Position numbers and translations under genes: made by a program. Shown here one piece after another: positions 7,941 through 17,054 of a stretch of 64,000 bases of DNA. Numbering within the stretch: the stretch's first letter is position 1; each line of letters starts with the position of its first letter. The stretch is from Pedobacter sp. L105 (GTDB lineage: Bacteria; Bacteroidota; Bacteroidia; Sphingobacteriales; Sphingobacteriaceae), in the NCBI RefSeq assembly GCF_009765875.1, contig NZ_LMUP01000006.1, positions 248,001 through 312,000 on the forward strand, read 5' to 3'. The notes beneath the pieces are model-generated. The model had not been told where the DNA came from, searched no databases, and was given only the letters and a program-made list of their open reading frames with translations.

Positions 7941-9275
7941 TTATTCTTCTTTAAAACGGCTGAAGAACAGCAATGCCAGTATACAGAGTACGAAACCAAC
8001 AACGCCGTTCAAACGCAGCCCGAAGTCATTCCCAGGATCTTTTCCATAAATAGTAAGCATGGCAAATACAGCAATACCTACTGTTTGGCCTAGTTTTACA
8101 AATAAATATTTAACTGCAAAGAACATCCCTTCGTGGTTTTCTCCCGTTTCCAGGGTGTCATTTTGGGCAATATCGGCCAATATAGCATTGGGCAATATAC
8201 CCAGTGCGGCAAGCGGAAAAGAAGCGCAAACCACCAGGATAAACATTTGCATGATAGGCGTAAAGGGAAGGTGCCCCAGGAAATAAATGGTTACAAAGAT
8301 GAGGCTCAGTACCGCAAAGGCGGCTAAAACCAGTGGTTTCCGTCCAAAACGTTTTGCCCCGTAATTGATAAAAGGATAAAAAAACAAGGAAAGTACCACC
8401 ATGATTCCCATAAACATACCCCCGTTGGATTCGGGAAGATGGAGCAGGACAGTAACAAAGTAAAGCAGTCCGCTGGAGATAATGCTTAATGCGGTGTAAT
8501 AAGAAAAATCTGAGATCAGGTAATATTTAAAGTTTGTATTCCTGAAGGTATTTCGGATAGCGGGCAGTAGTGCAATATGCGTTGGTTTCCCTTCGCTGTA
8601 ATCCTTCTCACGGATAAACAGTATAGGCATGATCATTACAAATCCGGAAAAAATAGCTAATCCATAAATGGCATCCTGAAGCGCTTCCATTCGGTTAAGG
8701 ATATGAAAATTGCGCTGGATGAGGTCTGCGAAATTATTGGTGAGCGCAGAGAGGATCATTCCCATTACAAAACCTACCTGCTGGAAAGTAGATAATTTTA
8801 CTTTTTTTTCTGTAGTATGGGCCATTTCGGCCAGCAGTGCATTATAAGGAATAATATAGGTAGTTACTGACATGAAAAAACCGATCAGCATAAAGGTAAG
8901 CCACCATGCATTGGCCGTTGATTCTGAATGTTTGAGGGGATGAAAGATCAGTCCGCAAAAGATAACCGCGGGAATAATCGCATACCGCATAATTGGAATC
9001 CTTCTTCCATTGGGATTTTCACTGGCGTCACTTATCGAAGCAATAAAGGGATCATAAAAAGCATCGAACAACCTTCCTGATGCCGCTATTAGGGAAAGAA
9101 TATTAAATGCCCCAAAGACAAGTAATTGCGGGACAAGAGGAGTTAAGCCAGAGTTGTTGGGCGGCAAATAAAAATAGGGAAGCATTACAATAATGGTGTT
9201 GGTCATGATACTCCATCCCATCATCCCTGCGGCATAAGCAATCTCCTTTCTTAACGGCAATTCTTTAACTGGCAT
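7941..9275 (-). CDS. MFS transporter, GPH (glycoside-pentoside-hexuronide:cation symporter) type
   Basis: A 444-residue protein with about twelve hydrophobic segments. The N-terminal pattern (LRKEIAYAAGMMGWSIM, about 7-23) and the DAFYDPFIASISDASENPNGRR segment in the loop after the second or third helix (with its conserved Asp residues) place it in the GPH/MelB-like family, which couples sugar or glycoside uptake to cations. The substrate is unknown and no sugar enzyme is adjacent. Its start overlaps the end of the upstream permease gene by 11 bases, so the two transporters are probably translated together. Confidence 0.8.
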   Translation of the reverse strand: MPVKELPLRKEIAYAAGMMGWSIMTNTIIVMLPYFYLPPNNSGLTPLVPQLLVFGAFNILSLIAASGRLFDAFYDPFIASISDASENPNGRRIPIMRYAIIPAVIFCGLIFHPLKHSESTANAWWLTFMLIGFFMSVTTYIIPYNALLAEMAHTTEKKVKLSTFQQVGFVMGMILSALTNNFADLIQRNFHILNRMEALQDAIYGLAIFSGFVMIMPILFIREKDYSEGKPTHIALLPAIRNTFRNTNFKYYLISDFSYYTALSIISSGLLYFVTVLLHLPESNGGMFMGIMVVLSLFFYPFINYGAKRFGRKPLVLAAFAVLSLIFVTIYFLGHLPFTPIMQMFILVVCASFPLAALGILPNAILADIAQNDTLETGENHEGMFFAVKYLFVKLGQTVGIAVFAMLTIYGKDPGNDFGLRLNGVVGFVLCILALLFFSRFKEE

Positions 9276-10623
9276 CGGCTATTGTTTCTTTTTTGTTGAA
9301 TAACGTTGAAATAAAATAAATCAGGATAAATGCAGCAAAAATATACAAGCCGTTTAGTGCTGCGGTTGGATCTTCCTGATAGATACTGGCACCTACAAAA
9401 AGGAAGAAGGAGATAAACAGGATCGGGATCAAAGGATACCATTTTACGGTGTAAATACTATTTTTATCAATATGAGCGGTGGTTTTCCGAAGGATGAAGA
9501 TAGTTGCAGCAGAACTTGCTGTTCCGATACATTCCAGAATGATCGTATAATTCAATATTTTGTCGAAGGTCTGTGCGAAGAACAGGGTAATGAGCACCAA
9601 TGCTGTAAAAGTAGTAAGGCTCACTACCATCACATCGGTTTTTTTATTTTTCCTGGCAAATACAGCGGGTAATGCTTTTTCTTCGCCCATGGCATACATT
9701 GCCCTGGGGTTACTGAGCAGGTTTACATTGACATAACCCAGTACGGAGAGAAAGATTACTGCCGAGAGGACCGTGTAACCGGCGGGGCCAAATATTTTTC
9801 CCGCTAATATAGATGCAATACTCTGGGCAGTTTTGAGCTGTTCAAAGCCTATCACTTTAACATACGCATAATTGATCAGCAGATAAAGGGTAATGATGAT
9901 GAACAGACCTAGTTTTATCCCTTTGGGGATAATCTTTTTTGCATCCTTCACTTCGCCGCCCAGGTTAATGGTTTGCGTATATCCTGCAAAAGAAAAGGTA
10001 ATGGCAATCAGGCATAATCCAAGTGCTTTTCCATAATCTGCCCATGTAGGAAGGCTTCCGGAAGCTGTTTTAAACACAGGCGTTTGTGCAGAAGCGTGGC
10101 CTCCAAAGAATATGGCACAGATTAGCGTTAGTATTAAGGTGATTTTGATAATGGTCAGTACGTTTTGCGTTTTCGAACTGGCTCTTAAGCCGAGCAGGTT
10201 AATGCCATAAAAGATCAGAACCGTTATACCGGCTATCAGCAAACGGGAAAGATCTGTTTGCATTGCTGGTGGAAAAATAACGCTGCTCAGGTATTCAGAT
10301 CCGATCAGGGTGACTCCCGCCATAGATCCTGCATTGGTGAGTACCACGATACCATTGATGGCAAAAGCGATGGAAGGATGATAACAGGCGGAGAAGATTT
10401 TGTAATATCCGCCGGTTACGGGGAATCGGGAGCCGATTTCTGCGTAGATTAATGCGCCACAATAAGCAACTACACCGCCAATAATCCAGGCTAAAAAGAA
10501 GAGTTCGGGGATTTGGGCCTTAGCAGCAACATTGACCGGAGTACGAAAGATGCCCATGCCGATCACCAGGCTAACAACGATCATAGATAGGTCAAAAAGA
10601 GAGAGCTGTTTTTTAGACTGCAT
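9265..10623 (-). CDS. APC-family amino acid permease
   Basis: A 452-residue permease with about twelve hydrophobic segments. The first segment carries GMGIFRTP (about 22-29), the APC-superfamily substrate-binding unwound helix. The SKTQNVLTIIKI stretch in the middle is typical of amino acid/polyamine antiporters and LAT-like transporters. The substrate cannot be read from sequence. It is the first gene of a two-gene minus-strand unit, its last codons overlapping the GPH transporter. About 340 non-coding bases lie upstream. Confidence 0.85.
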   Translation of the reverse strand: MQSKKQLSLFDLSMIVVSLVIGMGIFRTPVNVAAKAQIPELFFLAWIIGGVVAYCGALIYAEIGSRFPVTGGYYKIFSACYHPSIAFAINGIVVLTNAGSMAGVTLIGSEYLSSVIFPPAMQTDLSRLLIAGITVLIFYGINLLGLRASSKTQNVLTIIKITLILTLICAIFFGGHASAQTPVFKTASGSLPTWADYGKALGLCLIAITFSFAGYTQTINLGGEVKDAKKIIPKGIKLGLFIIITLYLLINYAYVKVIGFEQLKTAQSIASILAGKIFGPAGYTVLSAVIFLSVLGYVNVNLLSNPRAMYAMGEEKALPAVFARKNKKTDVMVVSLTTFTALVLITLFFAQTFDKILNYTIILECIGTASSAATIFILRKTTAHIDKNSIYTVKWYPLIPILFISFFLFVGASIYQEDPTAALNGLYIFAAFILIYFISTLFNKKETIADAS

Positions 10624-10963
10624 GCATTTCAGTAATATTTCAGTAAGGTAGTCAAAATGTATATTTGTTGAAAACAGGATCGCAATAAAGAAGGGTATTT
10701 AACTATTTTTGTGATATTAGTGACAATCAGAGGCATCGCCAATGTCGTTTTAGTGATTCAATAATATCACTTTTTCTTATTATCTGGTATCGTAAATTTC
10801 TTTAATAGTTTTCAAGTTTTTTATTCTCTTTTAAAATATGATTTTAAATAAAATAAGTTTTGTTTTAAGATAATTTATGGTTTTAATGGCTATCTTTGTG
10901 TTGTGGCAGGTGGTTGAAACGCTGCTATCGACAGAGATAATTTAAACTAGTAAAACTAAGGTT
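10624..10963. other. Non-coding region between divergent genes, with inverted repeats
   Basis: No convincing coding sequence in 340 AT-rich bases. Two structures stand out. GTGATATTA (10711-10719) recurs as its exact inverse at 10762-10770. A shorter hairpin pairs 10752-10757 with 10766-10771 and is followed by TTTTTCTT, which resembles a plus-strand terminator although no plus-strand gene precedes it. TATTTTTG at 10704-10711 matches the -7 consensus, so a small plus-strand RNA of about 60 bases is possible but unproven. Confidence 0.35.
10891..10898 (+). promoter_or_regulatory. Candidate -7 box for the coiled-coil gene
   Basis: TATCTTTG matches TAnnTTTG exactly and lies 65 bases before the ATG at 10964. 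No TTG is found 17-23 bases upstream, so only half of the promoter is recognisable. Confidence 0.4.
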
Positions 10964-11713
10964 ATGAATGTTACACTTGAAAGTATTGGGGAACTATTAG
11001 ATGTTAAACTGGAACCCATTAAAAAAGATATTGAGAGTCTAAAGAACGACATGGTATCTGTAAAGAATGATGTTGCTTCTTTGAAAAACGATGTTGAGAG
11101 TCTAAAGAATGACATGGTATTAGTAAAGAACGATGTTGCATCTTTGAAAAACGATGTTGAGTGCTTAAAGAATGATGTTGCGTCTTTGAAGAACGATGTT
11201 GAGGGATTAAAGAAAGATGTTGCATCTTTGAAAAATGATGTTGAGGGTCTAAAGAAAGATGTTGAGGGACTAAAGAAAGATGTTGTATCTTTGAAAAATG
11301 ATGTTGAGGGTCTAAAGAAAGATGTTGAGGGACTAAAGAAAGATGTTGCATCTTTGAAAAATGATGTTGAGGGTCTAAAGAAAGATGTTGAGGGACTAAA
11401 GAATGACATGATATCTGTAAAGAAAGACATTATCTCTCTTAAGGACGAGGTTGAGTCTGTTAAAAAAGATATATCGGGAGTGAAAGGGCATATACGTCAC
11501 CTTGAAAAGGTATTTGTTGGTAAATTGGACTGTATTAAAAATGATATCTCGGCCATAAGATTAGATTTACATGCTACCAGACTCCATGTAGAATCAATTA
11601 ATAACAGATTATTCAAAATAGAAGACAGAATGATCAACGTAGAGTTAAAGGTTGATCAGGCCAATAAAAAGAGTGACCTGGTTTTACATTCTTATTTAGC
11701 AACTGCGATATAG
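10964..11713 (+). CDS. Heptad-repeat coiled-coil protein of unknown function
   Basis: A 249-residue protein with no signal peptide or membrane segment. Residues about 18-165 are an unbroken series of 7-residue units, variants of SLKNDVE and GLKKDVE, with hydrophobic residues (L, V) at a and d positions and charged residues elsewhere, predicting a long parallel coiled coil. The C-terminal third (about 170-249) is non-repetitive but still helical in character. The DNA contains near-identical 63-bp tandem units. The repeat makes the minus strand open as well, but that frame is an artefact. It is a single-gene unit. Similar repeat proteins occur scattered in bacteria; I can assign no function, though a structural or scaffolding role is plausible. 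Confidence 0.75.
   Translation: MNVTLESIGELLDVKLEPIKKDIESLKNDMVSVKNDVASLKNDVESLKNDMVLVKNDVASLKNDVECLKNDVASLKNDVEGLKKDVASLKNDVEGLKKDVEGLKKDVVSLKNDVEGLKKDVEGLKKDVASLKNDVEGLKKDVEGLKNDMISVKKDIISLKDEVESVKKDISGVKGHIRHLEKVFVGKLDCIKNDISAIRLDLHATRLHVESINNRLFKIEDRMINVELKVDQANKKSDLVLHSYLATAI
11216..11404 (+). repeat. Three tandem 63-bp repeats inside the coiled-coil gene
   Basis: Copies run 11216-11278, 11279-11341 and 11342-11404. The first two differ at one position (GCA to GTA) and the third departs only at its last bases. Each encodes three heptads. Shorter 21-bp periodicity extends on both sides (about 11050-11215). Because 63 is a multiple of three, gain or loss of a copy keeps the frame and changes coiled-coil length by 21 residues. 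Confidence 0.9.
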
Positions 11714-11805
11714 TTGCTAAATAAGTTCATTTTGCTGAACACAGACTGTCTGTCCTCGTTGTTTAATTGTTGATAATTCTATCGCGAAAAACACACATAT
11801 TTAGC

Positions 11806-11813
11806 TAAATTTG
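11806..11813 (+). promoter_or_regulatory. Candidate -7 box for topoisomerase IV subunit B
   Basis: TAAATTTG matches the TAnnTTTG consensus and ends 17 bases before ATG 11831, implying a leader of only about ten bases. No -33 TTG at proper spacing. Its position argues against the GTG at 11813 as the start codon. Confidence 0.4.
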
Positions 11814-11830
11814 TGATATTACTAAGAATT

Positions 11831-13744
11831 ATGGCAGAACCTATTTATAACGATGACAGTATACGGTCACTCGACTGGAAAGAACACATCAGGTTACGTC
11901 CCGGAATGTACATCGGGAAATTGGGCGATGGCTCTGCACAGGATGACGGGATCTATGTACTGCTGAAAGAAATCATGGACAACTCTATTGATGAGTTTGT
12001 TATGGGTGCCGGACGTACTATTGATATTACTGTTTCTGATTCTAAAGTGAATGTACGTGATTACGGACGCGGTATTCCGTTAGGAAAAGTGATTGACTGT
12101 GTATCCAAGATCAATACCGGTGGTAAATACGATAGTAATGCCTTTCAGAAATCCGTAGGATTGAATGGGGTAGGTACAAAAGCGGTAAACGCATTATCTA
12201 CTAATTTTGTGGTACAGTCATATCGTGATGGAAAAACTAAAAAGGTAGAATTTTCAAGAGGAGAGATTGTTTTGGATCATCCTATTATCGATACTACACA
12301 ACGTAACGGAACAGCCATTACATTTTATCCGGATGAAAGCATTTTCAGAAACTACCATTATATTCCTGACTTTGCTGAAAGCATGATCTGGAATTATGTA
12401 TTCCTGAACACGGGTTTAACTATAAACTTTAATAACCAGAAATATCTTTCTGAACGAGGATTATATGATCTGCTGCATAAAGTAGCCGATGTAGAAAATA
12501 TTCGTTACCCTATCATTCACCTGAAGGGAAATGATATCGAGATTGCAATGACCCACGGGCAGCAGTATGGAGAAGATTACCATTCTTTTGTGAATGGCCA
12601 GCATACTACCCAGGGTGGTACCCATCAGGCTTCTTTCAGGGAAGCAGTGGTGAAAACTATTCGTGAGTTCTATAAAAAAGAATATGAAGCTTCGGATATC
12701 CGGGCTTCGATTATAGCGGCCATTTCGGTACGTGTGCAGGAGCCGGTATTTGAGTCACAGACCAAGACTAAGCTGGGTTCACAGAATATGGGACCTGAAG
12801 GGCCATCTGTAAGAACTTTCATTAACGATTTCGTAAAGAAAGAACTGGATGATTACCTGCATAAACATACCGATGTAGCTGATGCATTATTGAAACGTAT
12901 TTTACAATCGGAACGTGAACGTAAAGACATTGCCGGGATTAAAAAACTGGCTAATGACCGCGCTAAAAAAGCATCCCTGCACAATAAGAAACTGAGGGAC
13001 TGTAAAGTACATTTTAATACTACACACGATAAACGATATGAAACTACTTTGTTTATCACTGAGGGAGATTCTGCATCAGGTTCTATTACCAAATCAAGAG
13101 ATGTAGATTGCCAGGCTGTATTTAGTTTAAAAGGTAAACCTTTGAACTGTTATGAGCTGACCAAGAAGGTGGTTTATGAAAATGAGGAATTTAATTTATT
13201 GCAGCATGCGCTGAATATTGAGGATGGATTGGATGGATTGCATTATAACAATATTGTAATTGCTACCGATGCGGATGTAGATGGAATGCACATCAGATTG
13301 CTAATGATGACTTTCTTCCTGCAGTTCTTTCCTGATCTGGTAAGGGCCGGGCACGTATATATTTTACAGACACCTTTATTCAGGGTACGTAATAAAAAGG
13401 AAACCATCTATTGTTACAGTGATGAGGAACGCAGGGCTGCTATTGCTAAATTGGGCAGCAAACCTGAGATCACCCGATTTAAAGGGCTGGGAGAGATTTC
13501 TCCTGACGAATTTGGATTGTTTATCGGAAAAGATATCCGCCTCGATCCGGTAATTCTAAAAGACCAGACCATTAAAAACCTGCTTGAATATTATATGGGT
13601 AAAAATACTCCCGACAGGCAACAGCATATTATCCGTAATTTAAGGATAGAAAAGGATACGATAGAAGAACTGATCTCTGCTGACGCAGATGCAGCCACGG
13701 CTGCAGTTTCTGAAGATATTGTAGAAATCGCTGAATCGGCTTAA
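11831..13744 (+). CDS. parE: DNA topoisomerase IV subunit B
   Basis: A 637-residue type IIA topoisomerase ATPase subunit that, with subunit A, decatenates daughter chromosomes. The GHKL ATPase domain shows [19 protein letters not shown] and [14 protein letters not shown]; the TOPRIM domain shows TEGDSASGS and the metal-binding DADVDGMH. Length fits ParE rather than the longer GyrB. ATG 11831 is chosen over a GTG at 11813 because a -7 box overlaps the latter. The matching subunit A is about 9 kb away on the same strand (23124). The stop codon overlaps that of yihY on the other strand within a TTAA palindrome. Confidence 0.93.
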   Translation: MAEPIYNDDSIRSLDWKEHIRLRPGMYIGKLGDGSAQDDGIYVLLKEIMDNSIDEFVMGAGRTIDITVSDSKVNVRDYGRGIPLGKVIDCVSKINTGGKYDSNAFQKSVGLNGVGTKAVNALSTNFVVQSYRDGKTKKVEFSRGEIVLDHPIIDTTQRNGTAITFYPDESIFRNYHYIPDFAESMIWNYVFLNTGLTINFNNQKYLSERGLYDLLHKVADVENIRYPIIHLKGNDIEIAMTHGQQYGEDYHSFVNGQHTTQGGTHQASFREAVVKTIREFYKKEYEASDIRASIIAAISVRVQEPVFESQTKTKLGSQNMGPEGPSVRTFINDFVKKELDDYLHKHTDVADALLKRILQSERERKDIAGIKKLANDRAKKASLHNKKLRDCKVHFNTTHDKRYETTLFITEGDSASGSITKSRDVDCQAVFSLKGKPLNCYELTKKVVYENEEFNLLQHALNIEDGLDGLHYNNIVIATDADVDGMHIRLLMMTFFLQFFPDLVRAGHVYILQTPLFRVRNKKETIYCYSDEERRAAIAKLGSKPEITRFKGLGEISPDEFGLFIGKDIRLDPVILKDQTIKNLLEYYMGKNTPDRQQHIIRNLRIEKDTIEELISADADAATAAVSEDIVEIAESA

Positions 13745-14760
13745 GCCGGTTCAGCTTTTGTTTGTTCCGGATGCTGGGGAGGCAGTATGTCTACTTTCTC
13801 TTCCACCACAGTGATTTGTGTATGTACGGCATACTTGCTCGGCCGTATTCCCCCATCATATTTCTCGGCATAGGCCTGTGTAAATTCTGCACCAAAATAT
13901 AAGATAATAGAGGTGTAGTAGATCCATAACAGGATCACAATGATAGAACTGGCTGCACCAAATGCGGAAGCCGGGTTACCTTTTTCTATATAGATCCCTA
14001 TCAGGTATTTTCCAAGGATAAATAGCAATGCCGTAAATAATGACCCCATCAATGCCGATTTCCATCTCAGGTTAACATCAGGTAATACTTTAAATATGAT
14101 CGTGAATACTGAGGTAACGGCAGCTATAGTAATGGCATTGTTCAGCACATAAATCAATAGGGTAGTCGTGGTACTCGCTAAGGGGATCATATGACCTACT
14201 TTGGTGTGGGTAATGATATAGCCAAGCTTAGAGCCCAAGCTGATCACTACACTGTTAATCACCAGCGAAACCAGTAAGAGAAATCCCATAGAAACGATTA
14301 GTGAAAAAGATAAGAGCCTATTGGTAATCATTTTTACCCATCCTTGTTTGGGAATAGCCTTTACTTTCCAGATCATGTTGATACTGTCCTGTATCTCAAT
14401 AAAAATGGCTGTCGCACCAACGATTAGCGTGACTACACCAATAATTAAACCAAAAGTACTTTTTCCGCTTAAGTTGGCATTCTGCACAAAACCCTGTAAT
14501 TGTTTGGCTGCATCAGTGCCAACCATATCGCTGATCTGGGAAAAAAGTTCCGTACCCGGATTGATCTTATTGCCGAAAAATATACTCGCAGCTGATATGA
14601 TAATGATGATCAAGGGGGTTAAAGCAAATATGGTATAGTAAGCTAATGCCGCACTTAATTTCATAATCCTATCTTCTATAAAGCCTTTTCCGGCTGCTAC
14701 AAACAGATGGTAAAGTGCAATAAAGAAATGCTTGATTTTATGTAATGCTACTGATTTCAT
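13741..14760 (-). CDS. YihY/BrkB-family inner membrane protein
   Basis: A 339-residue protein with six predicted membrane segments. The N-terminal [20 protein letters not shown] (about 34-53) and the late [34 protein letters not shown] region (about 270-303, GAEFT motif) are family hallmarks. YihY proteins were once annotated as RNase BN; their function is not established. It starts eight bases after the TamL-type gene and so is probably third in the tamB-tamL-yihY transcript. Its C-terminal 40 residues are hydrophilic and cytoplasmic. Confidence 0.88.
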   Translation of the reverse strand: MKSVALHKIKHFFIALYHLFVAAGKGFIEDRIMKLSAALAYYTIFALTPLIIIIISAASIFFGNKINPGTELFSQISDMVGTDAAKQLQGFVQNANLSGKSTFGLIIGVVTLIVGATAIFIEIQDSINMIWKVKAIPKQGWVKMITNRLLSFSLIVSMGFLLLVSLVINSVVISLGSKLGYIITHTKVGHMIPLASTTTTLLIYVLNNAITIAAVTSVFTIIFKVLPDVNLRWKSALMGSLFTALLFILGKYLIGIYIEKGNPASAFGAASSIIVILLWIYYTSIILYFGAEFTQAYAEKYDGGIRPSKYAVHTQITVVEEKVDILPPQHPEQTKAEPA

Positions 14761-14768
14761 GCTGCTGA

Positions 14769-17054
14769 TTAAAATGGATATCCAATCCCTATGTTATAAA
14801 CTAAATTGTTACTTCTCCAGCTGGAACTGCCAAAGTCGATCTTGTCAATCACCCATCTTTGTCCTTCAGGCTGGTAAGGTTCCCTGATCGGGAAGGCTAC
14901 ATCCAAACGGATTACGAAAATTTTAGCGTCGACCCTTAAACCCGCGCCAGTACCTACGGCCATCTGGCTGAGTGCCTTATTAAATTCAAAACCAGAACCC
15001 GGTCTAAGCGGATCTTCTTTCCTTAACCAAATATTACCAGCATCGGCAAACACCGCACCGTAGAGAATGCTGACAATTTTGAAGCGAAGCTCTGTATTGA
15101 GCATGATCTTGATGTCACCACTTTCGTCTGCAATTGATGAAGTATCGCGATATGTTCCGGGACCTAATGATCTTGCAGCAAATGCACGGATATCATTACT
15201 TCCGCCGGCGAAAAACTGTCTTACAAATGGAAGAGAAGTACTGTTTCCATAGGCATATCCGTAACCCAGGTCAATCCTGTTGGCCCAGATCGTATTTCGT
15301 GTAATCTTATAATAATCTCTAAAATCTGCTTCTAATCTTACAAATTGCGTGAGTGGAGTACTTAAAAGACTTTTATCGCCATTCGCATCTTTGGATACAA
15401 ATAAACCCCATAAATTACCGCCAGTCTGCACATTTCCATTGAAATAAATATTATTTCTACGGTAGTCTTCCATTTGGTTGGTATATGTAAAGGTGTAGTT
15501 ACTACCAATGATGAATTGTTTTTGCAGGGAATTTCTCAAACCAGGAATAGCCCTGAATAAACTATCTTGTTTGATCTGATTTACATCAGGCTTAACGTAG
15601 GTTATTGAAATAGGGTTAAAAGTATGTTCCTTGTGAATATTCTCTTTCCAGTTATAGCCATATTCTCCGGTAAATGAACTTAAAGCATACAATGAGCCTC
15701 TGTCTACCAATTGATAGGAAAGAGAGGTTACTGTTTTTGGAATAAATGCAGTTGTACTGGATGGTTTATAAAAAGGTACAATGAACTGCGGGAAAGTTAA
15801 CTTGGCCTGTGTAGTGAAAGAATAAGAATTTAAGTTCTGTGCCTGTCCGCTCACCTGAGTTTCAAAACCACCACTTGCACTCACATCCAGTTGCTCTGCA
15901 CCATGAAACAAGTTCCTGGTTGTTTGTGTAACCTTTACTTCTGATCCTACAAAGTTGTTCGATTTACTGGTTCCTGTAACACTAAAGGTGAGTGAGTTTT
16001 TCTTAAGGGGTGTAAGGTAAATATTCAGGTCCAGCTGATCATTTTTAAAACTGTCCAGAGGAAGAAACTCGGCTCTAATGTCTTGAAAGGCATTGATGTT
16101 AACCAATCGGTTTAGCGTTAAACTATGATCTGCACGGTTATAAGTTTCATCTTTTTTAAAGAAGATCAATCTGTCAAATAAACGGGGTTTAAATGTTTTT
16201 CTATCATCATAGATTCTAAAATCATGATATTCCAAAGGAGTTAATTTTCTCAGCGTACTATCTCTTCTTAAAGAATAGGCAGGATAGACATTGATATCTT
16301 TTATTGTATAAGGTTTTAACGCGGCATCAGGCGCAATGTCTTTTATCTTTACTGTAACATTGACCAGGTTTTTTCCAATGGTGCTATCTACCTGTAAAAG
16401 GATATAATCAGGATTAAAATAGAAATAACCCTTTTCCTTAAGGTCGTTATCTATACGTACCCTTTCATTGATAAATACATCCAGATTATAGAAGTTACCC
16501 ACTTTCAATAGAGATTTGTCTTTATTGTCATTGATGATCTTGGTGAGTGCGCCAGTGTCTTTAGGAAAGGTGATCTTACTGATCTTATATCTTATCCCTG
16601 TATTTGCTTTATAAACTACTTTGGCGGTCTTATTTTTAATTAAAGAATCCCCGATTACCTTAGATTGTAAATATCCCTGGCTGATCAGGTAACTGGTGAG
16701 TACATCATCATTGTATTTAATTTTTACCTGGCTTAGCAATACAGGAGGTTCGCCTACTTTAGTTCTAATCCAATGACGGATGCCTTTAGGTTTTTTGGGT
16801 TCACCGGCCAGATTATAAATGTATAGTTTGGGTCTTAAACCAAGGATGGATTTATTAGGCCTGGGACGTGTTTTAGTTTCCAGCGTGCTTTTAACATCCT
16901 TTTGATTTTCTATTCTAACTGAAGAGTCGGGATTAATCAATACCTCAGCACCTGTGTACAATTTCTGACCAGGTTTTAAATATTTAGTATTGCTGCAGGC
17001 AGCCCATATTAAACATATAAATACAAATAAGCTGAGGTTAATTAGTCTTTTCAT
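14769..17054 (-). CDS. tamL: TamL: lipid-anchored BamA/TamA-family outer membrane assembly protein
   Basis: A 761-residue Omp85-family protein. The N-terminus is a lipoprotein signal with lipobox IWAAC (Cys20), unlike classical TamA; POTRA-like domains fill about 60-350 and a C-terminal 16-strand barrel about 360-761, with the conserved RAFAARSLGPGTY segment and a terminal aromatic residue (Phe). In Bacteroidota this lipid-modified TamA variant is called TamL and works with TamB to insert outer membrane proteins or move lipids. Its first codons overlap the end of tamB by 17 bases. Gene naming rests on neighbour and lipobox. Confidence 0.85.
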   Translation of the reverse strand: MKRLINLSLFVFICLIWAACSNTKYLKPGQKLYTGAEVLINPDSSVRIENQKDVKSTLETKTRPRPNKSILGLRPKLYIYNLAGEPKKPKGIRHWIRTKVGEPPVLLSQVKIKYNDDVLTSYLISQGYLQSKVIGDSLIKNKTAKVVYKANTGIRYKISKITFPKDTGALTKIINDNKDKSLLKVGNFYNLDVFINERVRIDNDLKEKGYFYFNPDYILLQVDSTIGKNLVNVTVKIKDIAPDAALKPYTIKDINVYPAYSLRRDSTLRKLTPLEYHDFRIYDDRKTFKPRLFDRLIFFKKDETYNRADHSLTLNRLVNINAFQDIRAEFLPLDSFKNDQLDLNIYLTPLKKNSLTFSVTGTSKSNNFVGSEVKVTQTTRNLFHGAEQLDVSASGGFETQVSGQAQNLNSYSFTTQAKLTFPQFIVPFYKPSSTTAFIPKTVTSLSYQLVDRGSLYALSSFTGEYGYNWKENIHKEHTFNPISITYVKPDVNQIKQDSLFRAIPGLRNSLQKQFIIGSNYTFTYTNQMEDYRRNNIYFNGNVQTGGNLWGLFVSKDANGDKSLLSTPLTQFVRLEADFRDYYKITRNTIWANRIDLGYGYAYGNSTSLPFVRQFFAGGSNDIRAFAARSLGPGTYRDTSSIADESGDIKIMLNTELRFKIVSILYGAVFADAGNIWLRKEDPLRPGSGFEFNKALSQMAVGTGAGLRVDAKIFVIRLDVAFPIREPYQPEGQRWVIDKIDFGSSSWRSNNLVYNIGIGYPF

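Noticed and set aside
11050..11410. Repeats resembling a CRISPR array
   Set aside because: Units are contiguous and coding, with no unique spacers and no cas genes nearby.
10942..11430. 162-codon and 110-codon open frames antisense to the coiled-coil gene (SFF/STSFF-type repeats)
   Set aside because: They are the reverse-strand reading of the same 21-bp repeat, which has no stops in those frames. The heptad pattern makes biological sense only on the plus strand.
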